Assembly (NCBI GenBank): GCA_016186495.1
Contig: JACPLO010000001.1
Location: 75,907-110,716 of the forward strand
Source of the DNA: Candidatus Niyogibacteria bacterium
Lineage (GTDB): Bacteria > Patescibacteriota > Minisyncoccia > JACROR01
Reading direction: 5' to 3'
DNA length: 34,810 bases
Shown piece after piece: positions 26,163-34,108 of the stretch (its first letter is position 1; every line of letters starts with the position of its first letter). Below the pieces are notes generated by a model that saw nothing but the letters and a program-made list of their open reading frames with translations, ran no database searches and was not told where the DNA came from. The translations under genes were made by a program, and so were the position numbers.

Positions 26163-26218
26163 TTTGTTTTGGGTGCCCAGTGGTGATAATCTTAATTTAT
26201 ATTTAATATTTGCGATTT

Positions 26219-27115
26219 ATGAATAACGCAAACGCTGTGAAAAAAACTGGAGAGCAGTTGGGATTATCCTTTTTTAAGGATGAATTATTTTACGAATTCC
26301 ACCCAAGAATTTATGAGGGTGATAAATGGAAGGTGTTTGTAAATGAACAGAACGATTTTGCTGTTATTTATCCTAAACTGGAAGTTAATTATTCTGCTTA
26401 TGTGCCAAGAAGCCAGAAATTTGGCATTAAAGATTCTAAACTTCAAATAGTATATTTAAATAACAGAATTGATAAAATAAATTTTTTTTTGCAGGAAAAA
26501 AAATTGAACCCGTCATCTATTTTAGAAATTGGCGCGAATGATGGAACTTTTTTGAAATTACTCTCTAATGAATTTTTTGGAGTGCAATTTTGCGGCGTGG
26601 AGTTGAGCGCATCTCATCGTAAATTGGCGCATGAGAAAGATCTTATGATCTACAAAAAGATCGAAGATTGTCGGCAGAGATCTTTTGACGTAATCTGTAT
26701 GTTTCATACTTTTGAGCATTTTACCAACCCAGTTACGGCACTTGGGGAGATGCGCAAGTTTTTATCCAAAAAAGGAATTTTTATCATAGAAATTCCATCG
26801 CTTACTGATCCATTATTGAGCGTTTACGGCATAGAGGCATTTAAGGATTTTTATTTTCAAACCCAGCATCCTTTTGTTTATTCTTCATCATCGTTGTCTA
26901 AATTATTGGAAGGAGCAGGATATGATAAGATAACAATTTTGCCATTTCAGAGATATGGTTTAGCAAACCATATGAATTGGTTAAAGAATAATAAACTGGG
27001 CGCTTTGCCGTTTATTGCGGAACATTTTACCTTTATTGATAGGGAGTATCGTAAAAAGTTAGAAGAGCTTGGTAAAACAGATACTATTTTTGCGTGTTTT
27101 CGGCCAAAAAAATAG
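26219..27115 (+). CDS. Class I SAM-dependent methyltransferase
   Basis: A 298-residue methyltransferase. The SAM-binding motif is ILEIGANDGTFLKLL (near residue 100), followed by the acidic strand CGVELSASH and FDVICMFHTFEHFTNP, typical of the Methyltransf_23 type; IFIIEIPSL follows. The N-terminal 95 residues are not recognised and may bind the substrate. The frame reaches TTG 26210 but ATG 26219 is preferred; no strong Shine-Dalgarno site is seen, unlike the genes just upstream. It lies between the cassette 2 terminator and the convergent minus-strand operon, so it is probably transcribed separately. Methylation of a sugar or polysaccharide end is suggested by its surroundings only. Confidence 0.83.
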   Translation: MNNANAVKKTGEQLGLSFFKDELFYEFHPRIYEGDKWKVFVNEQNDFAVIYPKLEVNYSAYVPRSQKFGIKDSKLQIVYLNNRIDKINFFLQEKKLNPSSILEIGANDGTFLKLLSNEFFGVQFCGVELSASHRKLAHEKDLMIYKKIEDCRQRSFDVICMFHTFEHFTNPVTALGEMRKFLSKKGIFIIEIPSLTDPLLSVYGIEAFKDFYFQTQHPFVYSSSSLSKLLEGAGYDKITILPFQRYGLANHMNWLKNNKLGALPFIAEHFTFIDREYRKKLEELGKTDTIFACFRPKK

Positions 27116-27126
27116 CAGTTTTTTTT
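27106..27126. terminator. Weak AT hairpin between convergent genes
   Basis: Seven A (27106-27112) can pair with the T run at 27119-27126 around TAGCAG. It lies between the methyltransferase stop and the converging minus-strand operon, and could work in both directions, but an all-AT stem is weak. Confidence 0.25.
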
Positions 27127-27175
27127 ATTTATTTTCAAAATGAGTAGCGTAATATTTGAATCAAGCAAGTCTTAT

Positions 27176-27868
27176 TTAAAGAAAATCTTTTAATAACTTA
27201 TATTTAATTTCCGCAACTTTCCAATCTTGTTCATTATCTATATCTTGGACTTCAGTCTCCGGTATTTCTAAAGGCACAGTAAATCTTGGAAAGAGCCTTT
27301 TTTGCTTAAAAATGACGTCAGTTTTTAAGAAATAGAATTGGCCGCAGTCATGGTAAGCGGGTTCCAGATCTTGGGAGCGGGAATTATAATTTTTAGGCCA
27401 AAACATTTTTGCAATTCCATTTTTTATTTTAAGAGCCCTCTGTATGGGATAGCTGAACTTCACAACTGGCACTATTGCTTCTGCGTTTTTTTCTATCATC
27501 AGCTGTTTGGCTAACTTCAATCTTTCTGCCGTGATAAACGGGGCGGTCGGGAATATGCAGCAAATATATTTAAATTCTTTCCCGCGTTTTTTATACTCCG
27601 TTATCACCTCTTCAAGGACGGGAATAATCATAGCCATGTCGGTTGAGTTTTTTTTGGATCTTAAAAACGGGACGCTTGCTTTAAAAGATTTTGCCAGCTT
27701 GGCTGTTTTTTTGTCGTCTGTTGAGACCATCACTTCAATAAAACATTCGGATTTTATTGCCGCGTCTATGGAATATTTAATAATTGGCTGCCCGGCAAAG
27801 TTTTTAATGTTTTTTCCGGGTATTCTTTTGCTTCCGCCTCTGGCTGGGATTATTGCTAGAATTTTCAT
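27176..27868 (-). CDS. pseF: Pseudaminic acid cytidylyltransferase-like (PseF), cassette 3
   Basis: A 230-residue CMP-transferase of the PseF branch. Besides the nucleotide loop IIPARGGSKRIPGKNIKNF it has features I associate with PseF: SYPIQRALKI, YNSRSQDLEPAYHDCGQFYF and the C-terminal VQDIDNEQDWKVAE. It should form CMP-pseudaminic acid or a close relative. It is the last gene of the minus-strand operon, starting 14 bases after the GNAT stop. The first ATG begins exactly at the family's N-terminus, and no strong Shine-Dalgarno site is present. Among the three synthetases here it is the one with the most specific assignment. Confidence 0.85.
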   Translation of the reverse strand: MKILAIIPARGGSKRIPGKNIKNFAGQPIIKYSIDAAIKSECFIEVMVSTDDKKTAKLAKSFKASVPFLRSKKNSTDMAMIIPVLEEVITEYKKRGKEFKYICCIFPTAPFITAERLKLAKQLMIEKNAEAIVPVVKFSYPIQRALKIKNGIAKMFWPKNYNSRSQDLEPAYHDCGQFYFLKTDVIFKQKRLFPRFTVPLEIPETEVQDIDNEQDWKVAEIKYKLLKDFL

Positions 27869-27882
27869 GATTAAATGCGCGG

Positions 27883-28419
27883 TTATTTTTTATATTCTTT
27901 GTTTAATAAAGAATAAATGTGCGAGTTCCAGTATTTGCCTTCTTTAAAACAATTGTCCCTTAATTCGCCGTCCTTTTTAAAATTTAATTTTTTGGTGAAA
28001 AAATCTATTTTCTTTTTATCAAATTCATAAAGTTCCATCCATATTTTGTGAAGATTCAAATTGTTAAACCCATAATCCAATAACAATTTTGCTGCCTCCA
28101 AAGCATATCCTTTAGTATCAATATATTCTTCGTTTAATCCAATATAAAAGGAAAGGTCTGCGGAGCGGGAAATCCAGTTAATATAAACAAGCCCGCAGAC
28201 ACCGACTGAAAGTTTGTCTTTAAGTCTTTCAATTATAAACATAAAGTCATTCTGGCTGCCGACGACAATATTTTCAAACCATTTTTTTTGATTATCTAAA
28301 TTTAATTCTCTGAATTCTCTAAAATTTTTTCTAAATTTTGGAATATTCCTCCAGTCCTTAAGCATGGAAAGATCTTCTCTTTCTACAGCCCTTAATCCAA
28401 CTAATTTTGACTTAATCAT
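27883..28419 (-). CDS. GNAT N-acetyltransferase, PseH-like
   Basis: A 178-residue RimJ/RimL-type GNAT. The N-terminus VGLRAVEREDLSMLKDWRN is the usual first strand and helix. Then come GVCGLVYINWISRSADLSFYIG and the acetyl-CoA segment GYALEAAKLLLDYGF. The tail FKKDGELRDNCFKEGKYWNSHIYSLL is typical of sugar-amine GNATs such as PseH. It overlaps the NeuB-type gene by ATGA. Acetylation of the 4-amino group of the pseudaminic precursor (PseH step) fits the neighbours, but a GNAT acting on another amino sugar is possible. Confidence 0.82.
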   Translation of the reverse strand: MIKSKLVGLRAVEREDLSMLKDWRNIPKFRKNFREFRELNLDNQKKWFENIVVGSQNDFMFIIERLKDKLSVGVCGLVYINWISRSADLSFYIGLNEEYIDTKGYALEAAKLLLDYGFNNLNLHKIWMELYEFDKKKIDFFTKKLNFKKDGELRDNCFKEGKYWNSHIYSLLNKEYKK

Positions 28420-29486
28420 ATAAAATCGTTTAATGAGATTAATTCCCCCTTTTTTATGTCTTTCATAATTTTCTTGCCTATTATTTCCGGTGCCTTATAT
28501 GGCGGCAAACCGCCTTCAGGAATCGGCCTTAGAAAATCAAAATCATTGTAGTCTAAAATAGAACCTGCTTTAAGATCAAATTTAGCTCTAATTGCTCTTC
28601 TTTGCAATATAACGGATTCTTTCTCATTTTCTTCCACAATTTTTAACCCATCATTCCTAAGAGCTAAAAATAATTCATTTGCTCTATCAATCATTTCTCT
28701 CCAAGTTTTAGGATTCATAGCGAACTTATGATCCGGGCCGTCTCTATTGTTGTCATCGGTAAAGTGCTTCTCAAATACTGTAGCGCCCAATGCGATTGCG
28801 CCCAAGACCGTGGAATGGCTTGAGGTGTGGTCAGACAATCCTAAAATAATATCCGGGTATTCCTGTTTAAAGCTTTTCAGAACATTTAAGTTGATATATT
28901 TAAAATTTTCGGCGCTGGCAGTATAATTCGTATTGCACTGCAAAAGAATAATGTCGTTTACGTGTTTTTTTAGCGTGTTCATAGCTCTTTTAACGTCTTC
29001 TATAGATGAAGCTCCGGTTGAGATTATTACTGGTTTTTTCTTTTTAGCTATGTATTCAATAATGTCAAGCCAGGTGATATCGCCGGAACCTATTTTATAG
29101 ACACTGACAAAAGGTTCCACTTTGTCCACCGATTCAAAGTCATAAGGAGAGGTAAAATATTCTAAACCGACTTCGTCGCATTTCTTTTTTAGCTTTTTCG
29201 TCCAATCAAACGGGATGCTCGCGTCTTTATATGTTTCATAAACCGATTTTTTCCATGAGGCCTGATGCGACATTTTGCGGTTTAAGGATTCAAAGCCGGA
29301 TTTACTCACGATTTTATCAGCTTGAAAATTTTGAAATTTGGCCGCATGTGCGCCGGATTCTTTGGCTAATTCAATCAGTTTATATGCTCTGTTAATGTCA
29401 CCGTCATGATTTGCCGCAATATCGGCGATAAAAAATAACGGACCGTTTTGGCTTATGCTGATATTCCCAATTTTAATTTTTTTCAT
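28416..29486 (-). CDS. Nonulosonic acid synthase (NeuB/PseI family), cassette 3
   Basis: A 356-residue synthase condensing phosphoenolpyruvate with an amino sugar. Landmarks are FFIADIAANHDGDINRAYKL, AAKFQNFQADKIV, YKIGSGDITWLDI, LGLSDHTSSH with His220 and FEKHFTDDNNRDGPDHKF with His241. A SAF domain near the C-terminus reads RRAIRAKFDLKAGS and LRPIPEGGLPPYKAPEIIG. The use of IADIAANHDG rather than IAEAGVNHNG separates it from the cassette 1 enzyme. Between an RmlD-like SDR (14-base overlap) and a PseH-like GNAT it is assigned to the pseudaminic-type route, although the sequence alone only secures the NeuB family. Confidence 0.88.
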   Translation of the reverse strand: MKKIKIGNISISQNGPLFFIADIAANHDGDINRAYKLIELAKESGAHAAKFQNFQADKIVSKSGFESLNRKMSHQASWKKSVYETYKDASIPFDWTKKLKKKCDEVGLEYFTSPYDFESVDKVEPFVSVYKIGSGDITWLDIIEYIAKKKKPVIISTGASSIEDVKRAMNTLKKHVNDIILLQCNTNYTASAENFKYINLNVLKSFKQEYPDIILGLSDHTSSHSTVLGAIALGATVFEKHFTDDNNRDGPDHKFAMNPKTWREMIDRANELFLALRNDGLKIVEENEKESVILQRRAIRAKFDLKAGSILDYNDFDFLRPIPEGGLPPYKAPEIIGKKIMKDIKKGELISLNDFI

Positions 29487-30393
29487 ATTTTGATTTCTTG
29501 ATTTCCTTTAAGTAATCTTTTTTAAGTTCGGAAAGCCCTTTAGAAATTTTTAACGTTTTTCCTCCTAAAATCTTTTTTAATTTATTAATATCCAATATCG
29601 TATTTTTCGGTCTAATTGTCTTTAAATCGGAAGTGTTGACTAATACTGGTTTTATAAGCGTTTGTGCTTCAAAACGGCTTGCTAAAGACTTTAAAAATTC
29701 ATATTTATTCATTGATTCTTCTGAACCAATGTTTAGTATTCCTTTTATATCGTTTTTTTCCAGAATATACTTAATTATTTTAGCAAGCTGTCTGGTGTAG
29801 ACCGGATTAAAAAACACATCCGTAAAACCATTTATGCTCTTTTTTGAGGTAAAATTTTCAAGCGCCCACTCCACTAAGGAATTTCCCGGAGGCACGTGAA
29901 AACCGTAAATATTTGTGCGAATAACGAGGGAATTTTTATTTATTGCCATTGCCGTTTTCTCGCCCATTAACTTACTTTGGGCATAATAATTCAAGGGATC
30001 AGGCCGATCAGACTCTTTATACGCGCCTGTTTTTCCGTTGAAAACAGAATCAGTGGATATATAAACGAATTTTGTCTTATTTTCTTTGTAAGAAGCTAAA
30101 ATCTCCGTTGCCTTAATATGTAAAAGATCCGCTTCTCTTTTGTTTTGTTCGCATAAATCCAGGTTAACTATAGCCGCAGAGTGTATGATTATGTTCGGTT
30201 TGACGCTTGATACAATCTTTTTTAGACTTTTTATGTCTCTCAGATCGGCTATTATAAAACAGACTTTCGGGTTTTTCGGTTTTCTGCTTCTTATGATGCC
30301 GAAGACATTGTATTTTTTGTTTTTACTGAAAATATCGGTTATTTCTCTGCCAAGCATCCCGTTGGCGCCGGTTATGAGAATTCTTTTGGGCAT
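29473..30393 (-). CDS. RmlD-like NAD(P)-dependent sugar reductase/epimerase (SDR)
   Basis: A 306-residue extended SDR. The cofactor motif is ILITGANGMLGREI, then IHSAAIVNLDLCE, VYISTDSVFNGKTGAYKESD and the catalytic YYAQSKLMGE (Tyr-x-x-x-Lys pattern). The C-terminal substrate domain is like dTDP-4-dehydrorhamnose reductase (FFNPVYTRQLAKII). It is the first gene of the minus-strand operon and has a good promoter just upstream with almost no leader. It may reduce or epimerise a keto-sugar feeding the third cassette; a standard pseudaminic pathway has no such step, so the product may be a variant. Confidence 0.84.
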   Translation of the reverse strand: MPKRILITGANGMLGREITDIFSKNKKYNVFGIIRSRKPKNPKVCFIIADLRDIKSLKKIVSSVKPNIIIHSAAIVNLDLCEQNKREADLLHIKATEILASYKENKTKFVYISTDSVFNGKTGAYKESDRPDPLNYYAQSKLMGEKTAMAINKNSLVIRTNIYGFHVPPGNSLVEWALENFTSKKSINGFTDVFFNPVYTRQLAKIIKYILEKNDIKGILNIGSEESMNKYEFLKSLASRFEAQTLIKPVLVNTSDLKTIRPKNTILDINKLKKILGGKTLKISKGLSELKKDYLKEIKKSKYEKN

Positions 30394-30407
30394 ATATTTA
30401 TGAATAT

Positions 30408-30436
30408 AAAATACTATCCGTAATCTTACATGTCAA
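30408..30436 (-). promoter_or_regulatory. Promoter of the minus-strand nonulosonate operon
   Basis: On the minus strand, a perfect TTGACA (30436 to 30431) is followed after 17 bases by TATTTT (30413 to 30408). Transcription would begin about 7 bases further on, only about 8 bases before the ATG at 30393, giving an almost leaderless message without a Shine-Dalgarno site. Confidence 0.65.
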
Positions 30437-30517
30437 GAAAATCTGATGGTAATATTTCTTGTACATTTCCTTTTTTCTTTTTTGTAGAATTTTTGTGAAA
30501 ATGTTATCCTGTATTCA

Positions 30518-32730
30518 ATGTCTCAACAATATTCAAAAATATTAAGTTACGCGGTTAAAGCCGGAATTTTTATTTTGCCAATCACGGCTTTTATGGTTTC
30601 TTCCGTCATGTTTTTCCCGTTTATTACGGGAAAAAATTTTTTCTTTCGCGCTGCGGTGGAAATTTTATTCGCGCTTTGGCTGGTTTTGGCGATTTTGGAT
30701 AAAAAATACCGGCCGGGCATTTCGCCGCTTTTTTACGCGGTTACCATCACGGTTTTAATTTTGGTTTTTTCCACGATTTTCGGCGATAATCCGTATCGCA
30801 GTTTTGGTCCAATTATGAAAGAATGGAGGGTTTAATCGGCCATTTGCACCTTTTTGCTTATTTTTTGGTTTTAATCAGCGTTTTAAAAGCCGGGCGCGAT
30901 TGGCGCTGGTTTTTCTATGTTTTAGCCGGTTCCGGCGCGGCTATGGCTTTTTACGGCTGGCTGCAGTATTTTGGCGCAGCCGCCATTTCTTCACAGAGCG
31001 GACCGCGCGTTGACGGAACTTTTGGCAATGCTTCCTATCTGGCGATTTTTATGGTTTTTCAGGCGTTTTTGGCGTTTTATTTTTTCTTAAAATCTCGGCA
31101 AAATTGGCTAAAAATTATTTTTGCCGCGCTTTTTATTCTGGAAGCGCCGATCATAATTTTTACTTCAACGCGGGGCGCGATTCTTGGTTTTTTGGGCGGA
31201 TTGTTTTTGTCAGCTTTGTTTTTGATTATTTTTTCAGAAAATAAGCGGGTTAAAACTGCGGCAATCGCGGCGGCCGGCGCGATTATTTTATTTGTCGGCC
31301 TTTTTTGGATTTTTAAAGATTCGGATTTTATCAGAAACAATTACATTCTTGTCCGTTTCAGCGATATTTCTTTTCAGGAAGGAACCGTTGAATCTCGTTT
31401 TACCATTTGGAAAATGTCTTTTAAAGGATTTAAAGAACATCCGATTTTAGGTTGGGGAATTGAAAATTATAATTTGGTTTTCAATAAATATTATGATCCG
31501 GTTATGTGGAAGCAGGAACCATGGTTTGACCGTTCGCACAATGTGATTTTTGACTGGCTTATTTCCAGCGGCTTATTCGGCCTTTTGGCGTATCTCGGCA
31601 TTTTTGCCAGCACTCTTTATATTCTTTGGCGTAAATATGTTAAAGATTCAATGTTTAGCGCGGAGGCGATAGTTTTTACCGGCCTTTTCGCCGCTTATTT
31701 TTTTCATAATCTCTTTGTTTTTGACAATTTAATTTCTTATTATATGTTTTTTTCCATTTTAGGATTTATTCATTTTCAATTTCAAGAATCTCAAGATGAA
31801 AAAAATATAAATATAAATGAAAATATCTCAAAGGAAGTTTCTTTAGGATTAGGCCAAATGCTCGGCATCTTCGCGGTTTTTATTGTTCTTCTTTTTTCTC
31901 TTTATTTTGCCAATCTTAAACCGGTTCTCGCTAATCGCGCTCTTTTAGACACTCTAAAAGACATAAGTATTAAAGGACAAGATGCAGATGCTATTCTAAA
32001 GGACTTTGATAAAGTTTTTGCTTATCAGACATTTGGCACCGGTGAAGCCAGAGAACAATTATCCGGTTATACTAATGATATTATAAAGATTAATCTGCCG
32101 AATGAAGTAAAAATTAAAGTTGTCAATAAAAGTATAGAAGAAATGCTAAAGCAAGTGGCGGAAAATCCTGAAGACGCGCGCGGCTATATCTTTTTATCCG
32201 CGCTTTACAGTGATGTCGGAAAACAAAATGAAGCGCTCGCGGTTTTAAATAAAGCGCTGGAACTTTCTCCAAAGAAACAGCAAATATATTTCTTGGCGGC
32301 CGATGTTTATATGGCTTTAAATCAGAATGATAAGGCGATGAAAGCCATGCAACTTGCTTATGATTTTGACCAAAACAATACCGCGGCTGCCGAAGGTTTG
32401 GCTATTACCGCGATTGTCGCCGGTAAGCCGGAATATGCCGAAGAACTTCTTTTAAAGCATTTTAACGCTGTTATTATCGGGGATCAAAAATTTGTTAACG
32501 CTTACGCTCGCGTCGGAAATTTCGCCCGGGTTAAAGATATTTGGCTTTTAATCATAGAAAAAGAGCCAAATAACGCCCAGTACCGCGTTAATCTCGCCGC
32601 TACTTATCTGCAATTAAATGAACGAACCAAAGCTGTTAAAGAACTGGAAAAAGCCATTGAATTAAATCCTGATTTTAAAGGACAAGGAGAATATTTTATT
32701 AAGGAAATAAAGGCCGGAAGAAATCCATAA
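30518..32730 (+). pseudogene. O-antigen ligase/polymerase-like membrane protein with TPRs, split by a 1-base frameshift
   Basis: Two frames (30518-30835 and 30823-32730) together encode one protein of about 737 residues. Adding one T to the run at 30802-30805 makes the sequence read SFWSNYERMEGLIGHLHLF through the junction, the sequence expected for this family, so the break is a single missing base. The first half has several membrane segments. The Wzy/WaaL-type core follows, with GTFGNASYLAIF, FTSTRGAILGFLGG and GFKEHPILGWGIENY. The last 200 residues contain TPR-like helices (ALAVLNKALELSP, AVKELEKAIELNPDF). Such proteins ligate or polymerise surface glycans at the outer membrane-side face. 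It is either a sequencing error in a homopolymer or a true inactivating, possibly phase-variable, slip. Confidence 0.85.
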
Positions 32731-32755
32731 GTTGATTGGGCGTCATTTTGCATAG

Positions 32756-32764
32756 TTATCCACA
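32756..32764 (+). other. Isolated DnaA-box-like 9-mer
   Basis: TTATCCACA matches the consensus DnaA box exactly. It lies 26 bases after the ligase stop in an AT-rich 158-base gap. I saw no other box nearby, and one chance match in a window of this size is not surprising. The rest of the gap is AT-rich with a small GTGTTT/AAACAC hairpin at 32809-32825. Confidence 0.3.
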
Positions 32765-32888
32765 GTTTTATTTTAGCGTCTTTCTTAAATGTTGTATTAT
32801 TAAATTAAGTGTTTTAAAAAAACACAAAAGTTTTATTAAAAATAGTCGTCTAAAATTATTAGCTTAATTATTATTTAAAAATTATTCT

Positions 32889-34073
32889 ATGAATAGATTT
32901 TTTAATACGCGAAAGACATCCGGCATTATTTTTGCCAGCGTGATGTCTTTTCTTTTAGTGGTTTTAGTTACGCAGGCGGCCTCAACGATCAGCACGAACA
33001 TTTCTACCGGCGGCACTTTGACAGTTAGCGGTTTATCCACATTTAACGGGAGCGTCCATGCTTCTTCTACGCTTCTGGTGACTGACGTGACAAGGCATTA
33101 TGAAACAGTGGCTTTCAGCAATTCTTCCGCCGCTCCTACGGCAGTGAATGGCGGTATTTATTATGATACCGATGATTTATTACTTAAACTTTATGACGGC
33201 ACGAACTGGGTGAATGTCGCGACTTCCACCGGCGGATCGGGTATTGTTGTTTCCGGAAACCGGATGCAGCTTAATTCGTTAAGCAGTTATTTTACGTTTG
33301 GCACAACCACCCAACAAGGGCTTTCAATGATGACTTTGGAAGGAACTTCTACGGCCGCCATTCCTTTGACTTTAGTGGCGTATAATGCCGCGACCGCCAA
33401 TACTTTTCAGATCCGAGACAATACCAGTGGCGTCAGTCTTCTTTATGTTAATGCTACGGGCGGTCTTTTTGGTTCCAGCACCGCGCAATTTACCAGTCCG
33501 CTGACCACTTATGGTTCTGATGTTTTGGGTGACGCGGTTGGCGACACGCTTACCATTAATTCCGGCACCGTGGCGATGGGTAACTTGGCGACTACGACTG
33601 TAGCCAATGCTAAACACAATGTTTGGAGCATTGCGACTTCTACTTCTATTATTCCAACTTTTACTGTAAGCACTATTTCCTCGCCAAGCGGACGAGTCGG
33701 TATTGGCACTCGAGCTCCAAATACCACTTTTGAGGTTGTCGGCACGGCCAGTTCAACTAGTTTAGTGGTCGGCGGCGACAGCACCAACGGCACAATAACG
33801 GGAATAATTTCTGGTATTTGTACTTTTAGCAATAAAACTATTGCGGCATCCACTACCGTTGGCGTACAATGCGCGGCAACCGGAGTGCGGACCGGCGATA
33901 GAGTTTTTGTGACCGCGACAAGTTCTTTGCCTCAAAACTTTATTATTTCTTCCGCTTCTTCAACAGCGGCTGACACTATTGGTTTGTATATTTACAACAG
34001 TGGCCAGACAAGTACGACGACGACCTCGAGCACTAATAGCAATACCGCTCTTAATTTCTTCGCCATTCGTTAA
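32889..34073 (+). CDS. Exported Ser/Thr-rich surface protein, tail-fibre-like
   Basis: A 394-residue protein with a basic start (MNRFFNTRKTS) and a hydrophobic segment at about residues 11-30 (GIIFASVMSFLLVVLVTQAA), a signal peptide or membrane anchor. The rest is rich in Ser, Thr, Gly and Ala. It contains a GGIYYDTDDLLLKLYDGTNW segment like phage tail-fibre and surface-adhesin domains, and a GRVGIGTRAPNTTFEVVG motif common in CPR surface proteins. Two Cys, in GICTF and VQCAATG, could form a disulfide. It may be a carrier or neighbour of the surface glycan. The next gene is also exported. No enzymatic motif is visible. Confidence 0.8.
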   Translation: MNRFFNTRKTSGIIFASVMSFLLVVLVTQAASTISTNISTGGTLTVSGLSTFNGSVHASSTLLVTDVTRHYETVAFSNSSAAPTAVNGGIYYDTDDLLLKLYDGTNWVNVATSTGGSGIVVSGNRMQLNSLSSYFTFGTTTQQGLSMMTLEGTSTAAIPLTLVAYNAATANTFQIRDNTSGVSLLYVNATGGLFGSSTAQFTSPLTTYGSDVLGDAVGDTLTINSGTVAMGNLATTTVANAKHNVWSIATSTSIIPTFTVSTISSPSGRVGIGTRAPNTTFEVVGTASSTSLVVGGDSTNGTITGIISGICTFSNKTIAASTTVGVQCAATGVRTGDRVFVTATSSLPQNFIISSASSTAADTIGLYIYNSGQTSTTTTSSTNSNTALNFFAIR

Positions 34074-34108
34074 TTAATCTTTAACAACCAAACTTATTAT
34101 GACTAATT

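Noticed and set aside
27507-27947. 146-residue plus-strand frame
   Set aside because: It is antisense to the PseF-like gene, whose motifs are clear, and shows no domain of its own.
30459-30490. Plus-strand promoter for the ligase-like gene (TTGTAC and TAGAAT)
   Set aside because: The spacer is 20 bases, outside the usual range, so I could not support it.
32756-32764. Replication origin at the DnaA-box-like site
   Set aside because: Only one box was found, with no box cluster or dnaA/dnaN neighbours.
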